Positions 53,185-61,588 of a stretch of 64,000 nt of DNA are shown here, in pieces. Positions within the stretch are counted from its first letter, which is position 1. Every line of letters starts with the position of its first letter. The stretch covers positions 1-64,000 of the forward strand of contig NZ_FORX01000007.1 of the NCBI RefSeq assembly GCF_900114115.1, in the 5' to 3' direction. The notes below the pieces were generated by a model, which was given only the letters and a program-made list of their open reading frames with translations, made no database searches and was not told the DNA's origin. The translations under genes were made by a program, and so were the position numbers. This DNA is from Desulfomicrobium apsheronum. Lineage in GTDB: Bacteria > Desulfobacterota > Desulfovibrionia > Desulfovibrionales > Desulfomicrobiaceae.

Positions 53185-53660
53185 ATCCGCTTGGCCTTGA
53201 CGGCAAAAGCGGACAATCTCGAACAGAAAACGGTAGTAGCGCGCGGAAAACAGATTGAAGCGCTGGGCGAACAGCCCGGCCAGATCCGTCCCGGCGTAGG
53301 TCAACCCGGTGCGCTCTCAATGAAATCCGAACGACATCTGCGCTTCCCTGGACGGAACTTCAAGCTCTTCAAGAAATCTGATGAAAAGCGGATAGGTGGC
53401 TTCGTTGAAGACGATGAAGCCCGTACCCACCGGGGTTCCCCCATCCGGGCCATCCGGGACCGAGACAGTGTGCGTGTGCCCGCCCAGATAATTTTCCTTC
53501 TCGAAAATGGTCACCTCATGGCTATCCTGTAAGAGGTGCGCTGCCACGATCCCGGCCACACCTCCCTCATGGTTGCAAATCTTGCCCTCCGGCACCTGTC
53601 CGCGCCTTCCGGTGCCGAGGCGACACGCACTGGCGCCGCGACCATCTTCATACGGGCCGA
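53185..53660 (-). pseudogene. Remnant of an FAD-dependent oxidoreductase (COG2907-like)
   Basis: A minus-strand frame resembles the N-terminal 130 residues of predicted NAD/FAD-binding amine-oxidase-like proteins: GGVAGIVAAHLLQDSHEVTI, FEKENYLGGHTHTV, GTGFIVFNEATYPLFIRFLE and then FGFH. A TGA stop at 53317-53319 interrupts the frame, which continues ERTGLTYAGTDLAGLFAQRF and RYYRFLFEIVRFCRQGQADL. The start of the Rossmann motif is damaged (KICNHEGG for an expected KI-x-VIGxG) and homology ends after about 53185. The family is about 400 residues, so most of the gene is gone. Confidence 0.75.
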
Positions 53661-53699
53661 CTTTGCTGGAAAACCCGCCCGCTGACGGGAGCAAGAACA

Positions 53700-53727
53700 A
53701 AAACGCCCGGTGACTGTCACCGGGCGC
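53700..53727 (-). terminator. Terminator of the small Cys-rich gene
   Basis: GCGCCCGGTGA-CAG-TCACCGGGCG then TTTTTG on the minus strand, about 35 nt after the gene stop. Confidence 0.88.
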
Positions 53728-53760
53728 GATTATTTAGTTTTCAAAAAGCAGGGTTTTTCT

Positions 53761-54141
53761 TCAACCTCCGAATGAACCGGCTCCGATCACTTCCATAGCC
53801 TTGGTGTAGTGCACGCGAAGCTTACCCATCTTGTCACCCAGATCCTTCTCGACGGGTCCCATCTCCAGCGGACACTCAGCTTCGAGCTGGGCGGTTTTCG
53901 TCTCGATCTCGCGTACCAGAGCCTTTATCTCGGCGACAGCGTCAACCAGTGCTCCTCGGTCCTTGTCACCGAGATCCAAGAAACCCACCATCACATCATA
54001 AAGAGTCGCCTTCCATGCATTGAGTTCTCGCTCGACGCCTTTGCAATAGCCTTTTACAGCCAATTTTTTCGCTTCTTCAGTCGCACATCCATCAATTGCG
54101 GAACATGCAAAGCAGGGGCCTGGATAATCCATGTTTGCCAT
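53761..54141 (-). CDS. Hypothetical Cys-rich helical protein
   Basis: The 126-residue protein starts MANMDYPGPCFACSAIDGCA. Cysteines at 10, 13, 19 and 33 (CxxC-x5-C-x13-C) come before a long helical region (about 22-110), with a fifth Cys in EAECPLEMGP. The pattern suggests metal or cluster binding, but I do not recognise the family. The ATG at 54141 follows GGAGG; a TTG four codons earlier overlaps that site. It is monocistronic with its own terminator. Confidence 0.7.
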   Translation of the reverse strand: MANMDYPGPCFACSAIDGCATEEAKKLAVKGYCKGVERELNAWKATLYDVMVGFLDLGDKDRGALVDAVAEIKALVREIETKTAQLEAECPLEMGPVEKDLGDKMGKLRVHYTKAMEVIGAGSFGG

Positions 54142-54395
54142 AGGTGCCTCCAAAAAGAGTTTGATGTTTGAGATCTATGATACGCGAAAACCATCTATCG
54201 TCAATGAAAACTGTTATTGAATTCCTAATGTCACACGCACTTCTGACAAGAGGCACGGCTCACTTTTTATCTTGGATGGTCAAAGCAGGGCAACTTGATG
54301 GGTTTATCCTCCCACGCATGCACCAGGCACAGGAAGCGCCTTGCCATGGCACCCGCAATCCGCGATGACCATGGCGCAAGCGCGGAGGTATAAAA

Positions 54396-56018
54396 ATGCG
54401 ATCCTGGCTCCACATAATCAGCCGACTGCGGCCCGCCACCATCCAGGCACATCTGATCCACATGGTGCTGGCCCTGGTCGTCATTCAGATTGCCGTCAGC
54501 TGGCACGTCATCTCCGGGCTGACCGAAGAAATGCTGCATGAACAGATCGGACAGACGGCCCTGCAAACAGCCCGGACCATCGCCCAGATCCCGCGCATCC
54601 GGCAGGCGCTGCTCGAAGGCGACCCGCAAGGGGAAATTCAAACCCTGGCCGAAAACATCCGCACCCAGACCGGTGCATCGTTCGTGGTCATCGGTGACAG
54701 CGCGCAGAAGCGCTATTCGCATCCGGTGCCCGAACGCATAGGTCAGACCTTTGTCGGCGGAGACACCGGACCTGCCTTGCAGGAAGGTAAATCCTATGTT
54801 TCGGAAGCGGTCGGGACCCTTGGCAGGTCCCTGCGAGGCATGACCCCGATCCTGGACGAGGACAAGGCCATCATCGGCTTCGTATCTGTCGGCTATCTAT
54901 CCGAAAGCATTCATCGATCCATCTCGGCCCATCTGGACAAGCCGCTCATGTACATCATCGGCATGAGCGTGGTCGGCATCCTGAGCGCCGTGGTCATCGC
55001 CGGACGTCTCAAGAAACTGACCCTGGGCCTTGAACCGTCGGAAATAACCAGTCTGTATCTGGAACGCGTGGCCGTCCTGCAGACAATCCGCGAGGGGGTC
55101 CTGGCCATCGACCACTATGGCAACATCCGCGTCGCCAACCAGGCTGCGCGACGCTATGCAGGGCTGAGCCTCGATGAACGGTTTGCGGGCAGACCCGCCT
55201 CCGGCATCATCCCAGAGGCGGGTCTTGAGCAGGCTCTGCGCACGGGCCAATCCGAGTTTGACCAGGAACGAACCGTCAACGGCCAGGAACTCATCTTCAA
55301 CATCGTGCCCGTCTTCCAGGACCAGAAAATTCAGGGCGTCGTGGCCAGCTTCAGACGCAAGGACGAGCTTGACCTCCTGGCGGCGGAGCTTTCACGGGTG
55401 CAGGAATACTCCGAACTGCTGCGCGTGCAGACCCATGAATATTCGAACAAGCTGCACACCATCGCCGGGCTCATTCAGATCGAAGCCTACCGCGAAGCCC
55501 TGGAACTGGTGGTCACCGAGTCCTCGGGCTACGAGGAATTCATCCGATTCCTGGGTGAATCCGTGCCTCATCCGGTCATTGCCGCCATCATCCTCGGCAA
55601 GTACAACAGGGCCAAGGAACTCAGGATCAATTTCGCCATCGACCGGGACAGCACCATGGCCGATGTTCCCAAATGGATTCGCCAGGAAAAGATCGTGACC
55701 ATTGTCGGCAATCTCCTGGACAACGCCTTTGATGCGGTCCTGACGCAGTCGCAGCAACTGCGCATGGTCGAGATGTCCTTCACGGATCTTGGCAACGACA
55801 TCGTCTTCGAGATCGAGGATGCCGGGCCGGGAGTTCCCGTGGACCAGCTTGAGCGGATTTTCGAGAAAGGGGTTTCATCCAAGGGCCGTGGACGGCGCGG
55901 AGTCGGGCTGTATCTGGTCCGCCAGCGCCTGGATGAACTGAACGGACAGATCATGGTCAGCCGCGGCAGCCTGGGTGGCGCTCTTTTCACCGTGGTCATT
56001 CCCAAGGAGCAGACATGA
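54396..56018 (+). CDS. DcuS/CitA-type sensor histidine kinase
   Basis: The 540-residue membrane kinase has one helix near residues 20-42, a periplasmic PAS-like (PASc) domain (about 43-180) with KRYSHPVPERIGQ (about 105-117), the C4-dicarboxylate/citrate sensor hallmark, a second helix (about 184-203), a cytosolic PAS domain (about 220-325), a phospho-acceptor H347 in THEYSNKLHTIAG and an HATPase domain (NLLDNAFDA, then DAGPGVP and GRRGVGLYLVRQ). GGAGGT supports the start. It overlaps the regulator gene by 4 nt and precedes a TRAP transporter, its likely target. Confidence 0.92.
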   Translation: MRSWLHIISRLRPATIQAHLIHMVLALVVIQIAVSWHVISGLTEEMLHEQIGQTALQTARTIAQIPRIRQALLEGDPQGEIQTLAENIRTQTGASFVVIGDSAQKRYSHPVPERIGQTFVGGDTGPALQEGKSYVSEAVGTLGRSLRGMTPILDEDKAIIGFVSVGYLSESIHRSISAHLDKPLMYIIGMSVVGILSAVVIAGRLKKLTLGLEPSEITSLYLERVAVLQTIREGVLAIDHYGNIRVANQAARRYAGLSLDERFAGRPASGIIPEAGLEQALRTGQSEFDQERTVNGQELIFNIVPVFQDQKIQGVVASFRRKDELDLLAAELSRVQEYSELLRVQTHEYSNKLHTIAGLIQIEAYREALELVVTESSGYEEFIRFLGESVPHPVIAAIILGKYNRAKELRINFAIDRDSTMADVPKWIRQEKIVTIVGNLLDNAFDAVLTQSQQLRMVEMSFTDLGNDIVFEIEDAGPGVPVDQLERIFEKGVSSKGRGRRGVGLYLVRQRLDELNGQIMVSRGSLGGALFTVVIPKEQT

Positions 56019-56698
56019 TTACCAGGGTACTTGTTGTCGAAGACGACGTGCGCATCGCGGATCTGCATCGACGTTTCACAGAACGGGTCGAGGGCTGCGA
56101 AGTCGTCGGCATCGCCCATCGTCTGGACGACGCGCGGGACATGGCCGAAGCCCTTGAGCCGCACCTCATCCTGCTCGACCTCTATTTCCCGGAAGGCCCC
56201 GGCACGGATCTGCTGCGGGAAATCCGGGCCCAAAACCTGGAGATCGACGTCATCCTGATCACCGCCGCGCGCGAAGTCGGAACCTTGAAAGAGGCCCTGC
56301 GTGGCGGGGTATTCGACTACCTGATCAAGCCCGTCACCGCCGAGCGCTTCCATGAATGCCTGACCAAATTCTGCGCCTACCGGGAGCGCCTCGGACTTGG
56401 GAGCGCCATCGAGCAGCACGACGTGGACACGCTGCTGCATCCCGCAAGTCCCTGCCCGCCCCTGGGTGGCGGCTGCCTGCCCAAGGGCATAGACGGCCTG
56501 ACCCTGGCCAAGGTGCGCGGCGCGTTCGAGCAAACCGAGCCAGCGGGTCGCAGCGCGGAGGATGTGGCCGAACTGATCGGCATCAGCCGTTCCACCGCGC
56601 GCCGGTATCTTGAATATCTCATCTCCGAAGGCACGCTTTACGCCGACGTGGTTTACGGCAGCGTGGGTCGACCCGAACGCCGCTATTTCAGTCGCTGA
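56015..56698 (+). CDS. DcuR/CitB-type response regulator
   Basis: The 227-residue regulator has a receiver domain (about 1-125; acidic pair D10-D11, phospho-acceptor D55 in LILLDLYFPEG, Lys in LIKPVTAERF) and a C-terminal winged helix (RSAEDVAELIGISRSTARRY, LEYLISEGTLYADV). Regulators of this family control dicarboxylate or citrate transport. The start overlaps the kinase stop (ATGA), and the dctP gene begins 197 nt downstream. Confidence 0.92.
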   Translation: MITRVLVVEDDVRIADLHRRFTERVEGCEVVGIAHRLDDARDMAEALEPHLILLDLYFPEGPGTDLLREIRAQNLEIDVILITAAREVGTLKEALRGGVFDYLIKPVTAERFHECLTKFCAYRERLGLGSAIEQHDVDTLLHPASPCPPLGGGCLPKGIDGLTLAKVRGAFEQTEPAGRSAEDVAELIGISRSTARRYLEYLISEGTLYADVVYGSVGRPERRYFSR

Positions 56699-56895
56699 AA
56701 AGGTCTTCTCCACCGCCCCTGAAAGGGCCCCACGACGCCGTGAACAAAATGCGCTTAATCCACAAAATGGCGCTTTTTCTTTTTACGTTCCAAACCGTAT
56801 TTTCCCCCCTCCCCGTCATATCCTCTTCTCATCAAAACTTGAGGTCCCTTCCCCGCGCGTCCGCGCCCATAACGTTTTTTGTTGACGGAGGAGTC

Positions 56896-57867
56896 ATGAA
56901 ACGTTTCTTCATGTGTGCAGTCCTTGTGATCGCAGTAGCCCTGACCATTCCCGCCTTTGCCAAAACAGTGCTCAAGCTCGGCCATATCGCCGAAGTCAGC
57001 CATCCCTATGCCAAGGGCGCCGACCAATTCGCCAAGCTGGTCGCGGAAAAATCCGGCGGGGAAATGGAAGTCCAGGTCTTCCCGTCCTCCCAGCTGGGCA
57101 GCCAGAAGGACATGACCGAAGGCCTCATCTACGGCACCATCGACATGGTCCTGACCGGCACCGCGGACCTGGGGCAGTTCCAGCCCAAGATGTCCCTTTT
57201 CGACCTGCCCTTCCTGTTCAAGGACCGCACCCACGCCTACAAGGCCCTTGACACAGTGGGCATGGAACTGGGCAAGGAGCTTGAGCCCCGTGGCCTGAAG
57301 CTGCTGGGCTACATGGAGAACGGCATCCGCCACCTGACCAACAACGTCCGCCCCGTGGCCACTCCGGCCGACATGGACGGCCTCAAGATCCGCGTCATGT
57401 CCAACAAGATCTACATCGAGACCATCAAGTCCCTGGGCGGCTCCCCCACGCCCATGGCCTTTGGTGAACTCTACTCCGCCATGCAGCAGGGCACTGTCGA
57501 CGGACAGGAAAACCCCAGCGCGCACATCTACACCAAGCGCTTCTTCGAAGTTCAGAAGTACGCATCCATGACCGCCCACGCCTATGCCCCGGAACCGGTG
57601 CTCATCTCCATGATCACCTGGAGCAAGCTCAGCGACGCCCAAAAGGCCATCATTCAGGAAGCCGCCACCGAGGCCGTCGCCTGGCAGCGTAAACTCTCCA
57701 CCCAGCAGGACAACGAGTACTGGGACAAGATCAAGGGCACAGGCAAGATCGAGGTCATCGAAGTCGACCGCGCCCCGTTCATGGAAGCCACCCAGCCCGT
57801 GTGGAAGGAATTCGCCCCCACTGTCGGGCAGGACAACATCGACAAGGTACTGGCTCTGGGCAAATAG
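56896..57867 (+). CDS. dctP: TRAP transporter substrate-binding protein DctP
   Basis: The periplasmic binding protein (323 residues) has a signal peptide (1-22, ending PAFA), LKLGHIAEVSHPYAKGADQF and the family block GLKIRVMSNKIYIETIKSLG (about 162-181) containing the ligand-binding arginine, followed by GSPTPMAFGELYSAMQQGTV. The ATG at 56896 follows GGAGGAG; a frame reaching back to 56740 runs through the leader. C4-dicarboxylate is the likely ligand, given the DcuS/DcuR-like genes upstream; related acids are possible. Confidence 0.92.
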   Translation: MKRFFMCAVLVIAVALTIPAFAKTVLKLGHIAEVSHPYAKGADQFAKLVAEKSGGEMEVQVFPSSQLGSQKDMTEGLIYGTIDMVLTGTADLGQFQPKMSLFDLPFLFKDRTHAYKALDTVGMELGKELEPRGLKLLGYMENGIRHLTNNVRPVATPADMDGLKIRVMSNKIYIETIKSLGGSPTPMAFGELYSAMQQGTVDGQENPSAHIYTKRFFEVQKYASMTAHAYAPEPVLISMITWSKLSDAQKAIIQEAATEAVAWQRKLSTQQDNEYWDKIKGTGKIEVIEVDRAPFMEATQPVWKEFAPTVGQDNIDKVLALGK

Positions 57868-57879
57868 CTCATTCTCATG

Positions 57880-57910
57880 AACCCGCCCGCATAGCCGGGC
57901 GGGTTTTTTA
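57880..57910 (+). terminator. Intra-operon terminator between dctP and dctQ
   Basis: CCCGCCCG-CATAGC-CGGGCGGG then TTTTTTAT, 14 nt after the dctP stop and inside the 67-nt gap to dctQ. Partial termination here would make DctP more abundant than the membrane subunits. Confidence 0.88.
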
Positions 57911-57934
57911 TCTTCACATTTCCAGGAGGATTCC

Positions 57935-58429
57935 ATGGACAAGCTCCTCAAGGGCGTGCGCTCGGTACTGTACGGGTTTTCCGTCGTCGCCATGTCGATC
58001 ATGCTCCTGATCATCTTTGCCCAGGTCGTGACCCGCTACATGTTCGGATACACCCCTGAATGGTCCGAGGAGCTGGCACGTTTCCTCTTCGTCTGGGTCG
58101 TTTTCCTGGGCTCGGCGCTGATCATGGGAGAAACCGGACATCTGGCCGTGCAGTTTCTGCCCGACAAGTTCAAGGGCACCCGCTTCGGCACCATTCTGGA
58201 CATCATCATCAACGCCTGCGGATATGTGTTCATCATCCTGCTCCTGACCCAGGGCTGGAAAATGACCTCCATCATGACCTTCCAGCGCGCCCCGGGCCTC
58301 GATATTCCCATGAGCTGGGTCTATGTCATCATCCCTGTCAGCTGCGTGCTCATGCTCCTGTACCTCTTCAAGGAGACCTTGCGCATCATCAGGGACATTT
58401 CCAAATCTCGCGCCAGGCAGGAGGGATAG
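57935..58429 (+). CDS. dctQ: TRAP transporter small permease DctQ
   Basis: The 164-residue subunit has four membrane segments (about 12-34, 45-65, 85-108 and 124-146) and the family motif FGYTPEWSEELARFLFVWVV (about 38-57). AGGAGG lies before the ATG. It is 2 nt from dctM. Confidence 0.93.
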   Translation: MDKLLKGVRSVLYGFSVVAMSIMLLIIFAQVVTRYMFGYTPEWSEELARFLFVWVVFLGSALIMGETGHLAVQFLPDKFKGTRFGTILDIIINACGYVFIILLLTQGWKMTSIMTFQRAPGLDIPMSWVYVIIPVSCVLMLLYLFKETLRIIRDISKSRARQEG

Positions 58430-58431
58430 CC

Positions 58432-59706
58432 ATGGAATACGTACTTCTCTTCGTCTTTCTGGGCCTGACCGCCCTTGGCGTGCCCGTGGCCTTTGCCCTG
58501 TGTCTGGCCGCAGCCACCGTCCTGCACTTTTTCATGAACATGCCCCTCGTCATGGTTTCCCAGATGATGTACTCGGGCATCGACTCGTTTTCCTTCATGG
58601 CCGTACCCTTCTTCATGCTCGCCGGATCGTTCATGTCCGCAGGCGGCGTGACCGGCAGGCTGGTCAACTTCTCCCAGGCTCTGGTCGGCTCCTTCACCGG
58701 CGGACTGGCCCAGGCCGTGGCCGTTTCGGGCATGTTCTTCGCCGCCATCTCCGGGTCCTCAGCCGCCACCACCGCCGCGCTGGGTTCGACCATGGTCAAC
58801 GAGATGGAAAAGAAAGGCTACACGCGCGAGTGGGCCACCGGCATCGTCGCCGCCGGCGGCACCGTGGGCATCGTCATTCCGCCGTCCATCACCCTGGTCG
58901 TGTATGGCGTCATCGCCGACACCTCCATCGGCGATCTGTTCGTGGGCGGATTCCTGCCCGGCCTGCTCATGGGCCTGTCCATGATGCTGGTCAGCTGGTA
59001 TCTGGCCAAAAAACGCGGCCTCAAACCCGAGGGCACGTTCTCCAGCTCGGCGCTGTGGACATCCTTCAAGGATTCCTTTTTCGCCCTCATGACCCCGGTC
59101 ATCATCATCGGCGGCATCTACGGAGGCATCTTCACCCCGACAGAAGCTGCGGCCGTGGCCGCCGTGTACGGCATTCTGGTCGGCCTGTTCATCTACAAGG
59201 AACTCAAATTCAAGGATTTCCCCAAGATCATCTTCCAGGCCGTCATCGGCACGACCATCATCATGTTTCTGGTCGGCGCGGCCAACGTCTTCGGATGGCT
59301 TCTGACCAACCTGCAGATTCCCCACCATGTGGGCGCCTTCGTGGCCAGCCTGACCTCATCCCCGGTTCTTTTCCTGCTGGCCATGAACGTGCTGCTGCTG
59401 TTCATCGGGACCATGGTCAACGCCTCGGCCGCCGTGGTCATCCTGACTCCCATCTTCCTCCCGGTGGCCAAGAGCCTCGGCATCGACCCGCTCTTCTTCG
59501 GCGTGCTCATGGTCTGCAACCTGGCCATCGGCTGCATCACCCCGCCGGTGGGTCTCGACCTCTTCGTGGCCAGCGCCATCACCAAGGTGCCGCTTGAAAA
59601 GGTCATGAAGGCCGCCGTGCCCTACCTGCTCGCGCTGCTGGCCACCCTGCTGATTCTGACCCTCTTCCCGATCATCACCACCATCCTGCCCAGCCTGCTG
59701 CGCTAG
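58432..59706 (+). CDS. dctM: TRAP transporter large permease DctM
   Basis: The 424-residue permease has about 12 membrane segments and the typical AVPFFMLAGSFMSAGGVTGR, ISGSSAATTAALGSTMVNEM and GIVIPPSITLVVYGVIADTS motifs, with the second-half repeat VNASAAVVILTPIFLPVAKS and CITPPVGLDLFVASAITK. The start at 58432 is preceded by GAGGG. A strong terminator follows. Confidence 0.95.
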   Translation: MEYVLLFVFLGLTALGVPVAFALCLAAATVLHFFMNMPLVMVSQMMYSGIDSFSFMAVPFFMLAGSFMSAGGVTGRLVNFSQALVGSFTGGLAQAVAVSGMFFAAISGSSAATTAALGSTMVNEMEKKGYTREWATGIVAAGGTVGIVIPPSITLVVYGVIADTSIGDLFVGGFLPGLLMGLSMMLVSWYLAKKRGLKPEGTFSSSALWTSFKDSFFALMTPVIIIGGIYGGIFTPTEAAAVAAVYGILVGLFIYKELKFKDFPKIIFQAVIGTTIIMFLVGAANVFGWLLTNLQIPHHVGAFVASLTSSPVLFLLAMNVLLLFIGTMVNASAAVVILTPIFLPVAKSLGIDPLFFGVLMVCNLAIGCITPPVGLDLFVASAITKVPLEKVMKAAVPYLLALLATLLILTLFPIITTILPSLLR

Positions 59707-59727
59707 AAAAGATACGACGCACAAAAA

Positions 59728-59768
59728 AACAAGGGGCGATCCTTACCGGACCGCCCCTTGTTTTTTTT
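59728..59768. terminator. Terminator after dctM
   Basis: AACAAGGGGCG and CGCCCCTTGTT with A and T runs; it serves dctM and, less well, the convergent cyclophilin gene. Confidence 0.88.
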
Positions 59769-59784
59769 AACGTTCAGCGCAGAA

Positions 59785-60339
59785 TCACTGCATCACTACA
59801 GCCTTTTCGATGATGACAGGCTCGACCGGGACATCCCCGTGCATGCCCTTGGAGCCCGTGTTCACGGCGTCGATGAGGTCCACCACACGTTTGCCCGCAA
59901 CAACCCGGCCAAACACGGCGTATCCAAAATCACGGGCGCCGTGGTTCAAAAAAGTGTTGTCGGCCGTATTGATGAAAAACTGGGACGTAGCGGAATCAAC
60001 CTCGCCCGTACGAGCCATGGCGACCGTGTACTTGTCGTTTTTGAGACCATTGTCGGCCTCGTTCTTGATGGGTTCATGGCCGCGCTTCTGGTGCATGGCC
60101 GTATCCATGCCGCCGCCCTGGATCATGAAACCCTTGATGACGCGGTGAAATACCGTGCCATCGTAGAAGCCCTCGCTGACATAGGTCAGAAAATTCCTGG
60201 CCGAGATCGGGGCCTTGGCTTCGTCGAGTTCGATGACGATGATGCCCTTGTTCGTGGTCAGGGAAACCTTGGGGCCGTCCGCGAGAACGGTGGACGAAAA
60301 CAGGCAAATCAGAATCAAGGCAAAAACAAAAATACGCAT
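59785..60339 (-). CDS. Secreted cyclophilin-type peptidyl-prolyl isomerase
   Basis: It catalyses proline cis-trans isomerisation in the periplasm. The 184-residue protein has a signal peptide (1-20, ending TVLA) and the cyclophilin blocks [48 protein letters not shown] and [20 protein letters not shown]; the catalytic Arg is in FHRV. GGAAGG supports the start at 60339. Confidence 0.94.
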   Translation of the reverse strand: MRIFVFALILICLFSSTVLADGPKVSLTTNKGIIVIELDEAKAPISARNFLTYVSEGFYDGTVFHRVIKGFMIQGGGMDTAMHQKRGHEPIKNEADNGLKNDKYTVAMARTGEVDSATSQFFINTADNTFLNHGARDFGYAVFGRVVAGKRVVDLIDAVNTGSKGMHGDVPVEPVIIEKAVVMQ

Positions 60340-60352
60340 TGAGCACCTTCCT

Positions 60353-60904
60353 TTAAAAAATGACGGCTTCAAACCACCAGATCTCCGTCTTGGGTTTGCG
60401 CCAGGTTCCCTTGGGCAGACCGGCCTTGACGCAGGTCTGATCCAGAAATGTTTCGCGGTCCCAGCCCCACTCCGTGGCCACCTGCGGCAACAGCAGGCCG
60501 GAATGCACGGATTTGCGGATATAGAGCCCGTGCCGTCCGACTTCGATCAGTTCCGGGTCGGGACACGGCGAAAGCGGCCCCATGACCGAGACTTCGATAT
60601 CCAGATCATCGAGCTCCCCTGCCGTCAGCGGAGAAAAGCGCGGGTCCTCAAAGGCCGCCGCGCCCGCCATGCGCTCGACGGTAGCGGCCAGCGGGCCCTT
60701 GCCCACGATGTTGCCGATGCATCCGCGCAGTCGGCCCTCACGCTTCAAGGTCACAAAAGCGCCCAGCTCCTCGCTCAGGGTCCTGGACTCAAGAGCGGGC
60801 TTCGGCCCGGAAGCCAGGCCGAGATGATCCCGGATGACCCAGACCACGAGGTCCTTGCAGAATTGCTTCTCCTCATCGGTCAAAATCAGTTCGAATGTGT
60901 TCAT
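60353..60904 (-). CDS. AMMECR1-domain protein (AmmeMemoRadiSam A-like)
   Basis: The 183-residue protein has the AMMECR1 signature LRGCIGNI (about residues 75-82) plus [20 protein letters not shown] (about 98) and [20 protein letters not shown] (about 134). In bacteria it often belongs to the AmmeMemoRadiSam set, but the Memo and radical-SAM partners are not in this window. The ATG at 60904 follows GGGAGGAA. It lies 11 nt after purN. Function unknown. Confidence 0.9.
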   Translation of the reverse strand: MNTFELILTDEEKQFCKDLVVWVIRDHLGLASGPKPALESRTLSEELGAFVTLKREGRLRGCIGNIVGKGPLAATVERMAGAAAFEDPRFSPLTAGELDDLDIEVSVMGPLSPCPDPELIEVGRHGLYIRKSVHSGLLLPQVATEWGWDRETFLDQTCVKAGLPKGTWRKPKTEIWWFEAVIF

Positions 60905-60915
60905 GCTTTCCTCCC

Positions 60916-61584
60916 TCAAGAATCAAAAGGCGGTTCCAAAGGCGGATTGGCCCACAGCGCGCCCATGGTCCTGGATGCGTCCCGGACCACGACCTGCCGC
61001 CCCTCGACCCGCACTCGCCCCTGGGCGATCCAGTGCAGGGCCTGGGGATAGATGCGATGCTCCATCTCCAATATGCGCACGCCGAGCGTGGCCTCGTCGT
61101 CGTCCGGATAGGCGGGCACGGCGGCCTGGATGATGATCGGGCCGTGGTCCATCTGCTCGTCCACGAAATGCACGGTGCATCCCGCCAGCCGCACACCGTG
61201 GTCGGCCTGCTGTCCCTGGGCGCGCAGCCCGGGACAGGCCGGAAGCAGGGCGGGATGGATGTTGACCACGCGACCGGCAAAGGGCGTCAAAAACGCCGGG
61301 GTAAGGATACGCATGAACCCGGCCAGGGCCACGAGCTCGACACCGGCCTCCCGCAGCAGCCGGACCAGCTCGCCGTCGAAGGCCGCACGCTCGGGAAACT
61401 CGTCGTGGCGCACGCAGGCAGTGGCGATACCCGCCTTCCGCGCGCGCTCAAGACCTTGCGCGTCAGGCTTGTTGGCGATGACGATGCGTATGTCGGCGTC
61501 GAGGCCGCCGTCGGCCACCCTGTCGAGTATGGCCTGCAGGTTGGACCCGGATCCGGAAACAAGGACGCCCAGCGCGATGGTCAT
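60916..61584 (-). CDS. purN: Phosphoribosylglycinamide formyltransferase
   Basis: PurN formylates GAR with 10-formyl-tetrahydrofolate in purine synthesis. The 222-residue protein shows VLVSGSGSNLQAILD (about 7-21), LAGFMRILTPAFL, the catalytic-loop NIHPALLPACPG (Asn, His) and TVHFVDEQMDHGPIIIQAAV with the conserved Asp. In the same loop the usual -SLLPSFPG reads ALLPACPG. The gene is 4 nt from the cobA-hemD stop. Confidence 0.95.
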   Translation of the reverse strand: MTIALGVLVSGSGSNLQAILDRVADGGLDADIRIVIANKPDAQGLERARKAGIATACVRHDEFPERAAFDGELVRLLREAGVELVALAGFMRILTPAFLTPFAGRVVNIHPALLPACPGLRAQGQQADHGVRLAGCTVHFVDEQMDHGPIIIQAAVPAYPDDDEATLGVRILEMEHRIYPQALHWIAQGRVRVEGRQVVVRDASRTMGALWANPPLEPPFDS

Positions 61585-61588
61585 TGAA

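Noticed and set aside
53006-53200. A 64-codon plus-strand frame over the pseudogene region
   Set aside because: It runs through a terminator hairpin and the decayed gene on the other strand, with no ribosome site.
53317-53319. Selenocysteine codon in the oxidoreductase frame
   Set aside because: The gene is truncated and its nucleotide-binding start is damaged; no clear SECIS hairpin was seen after the TGA.
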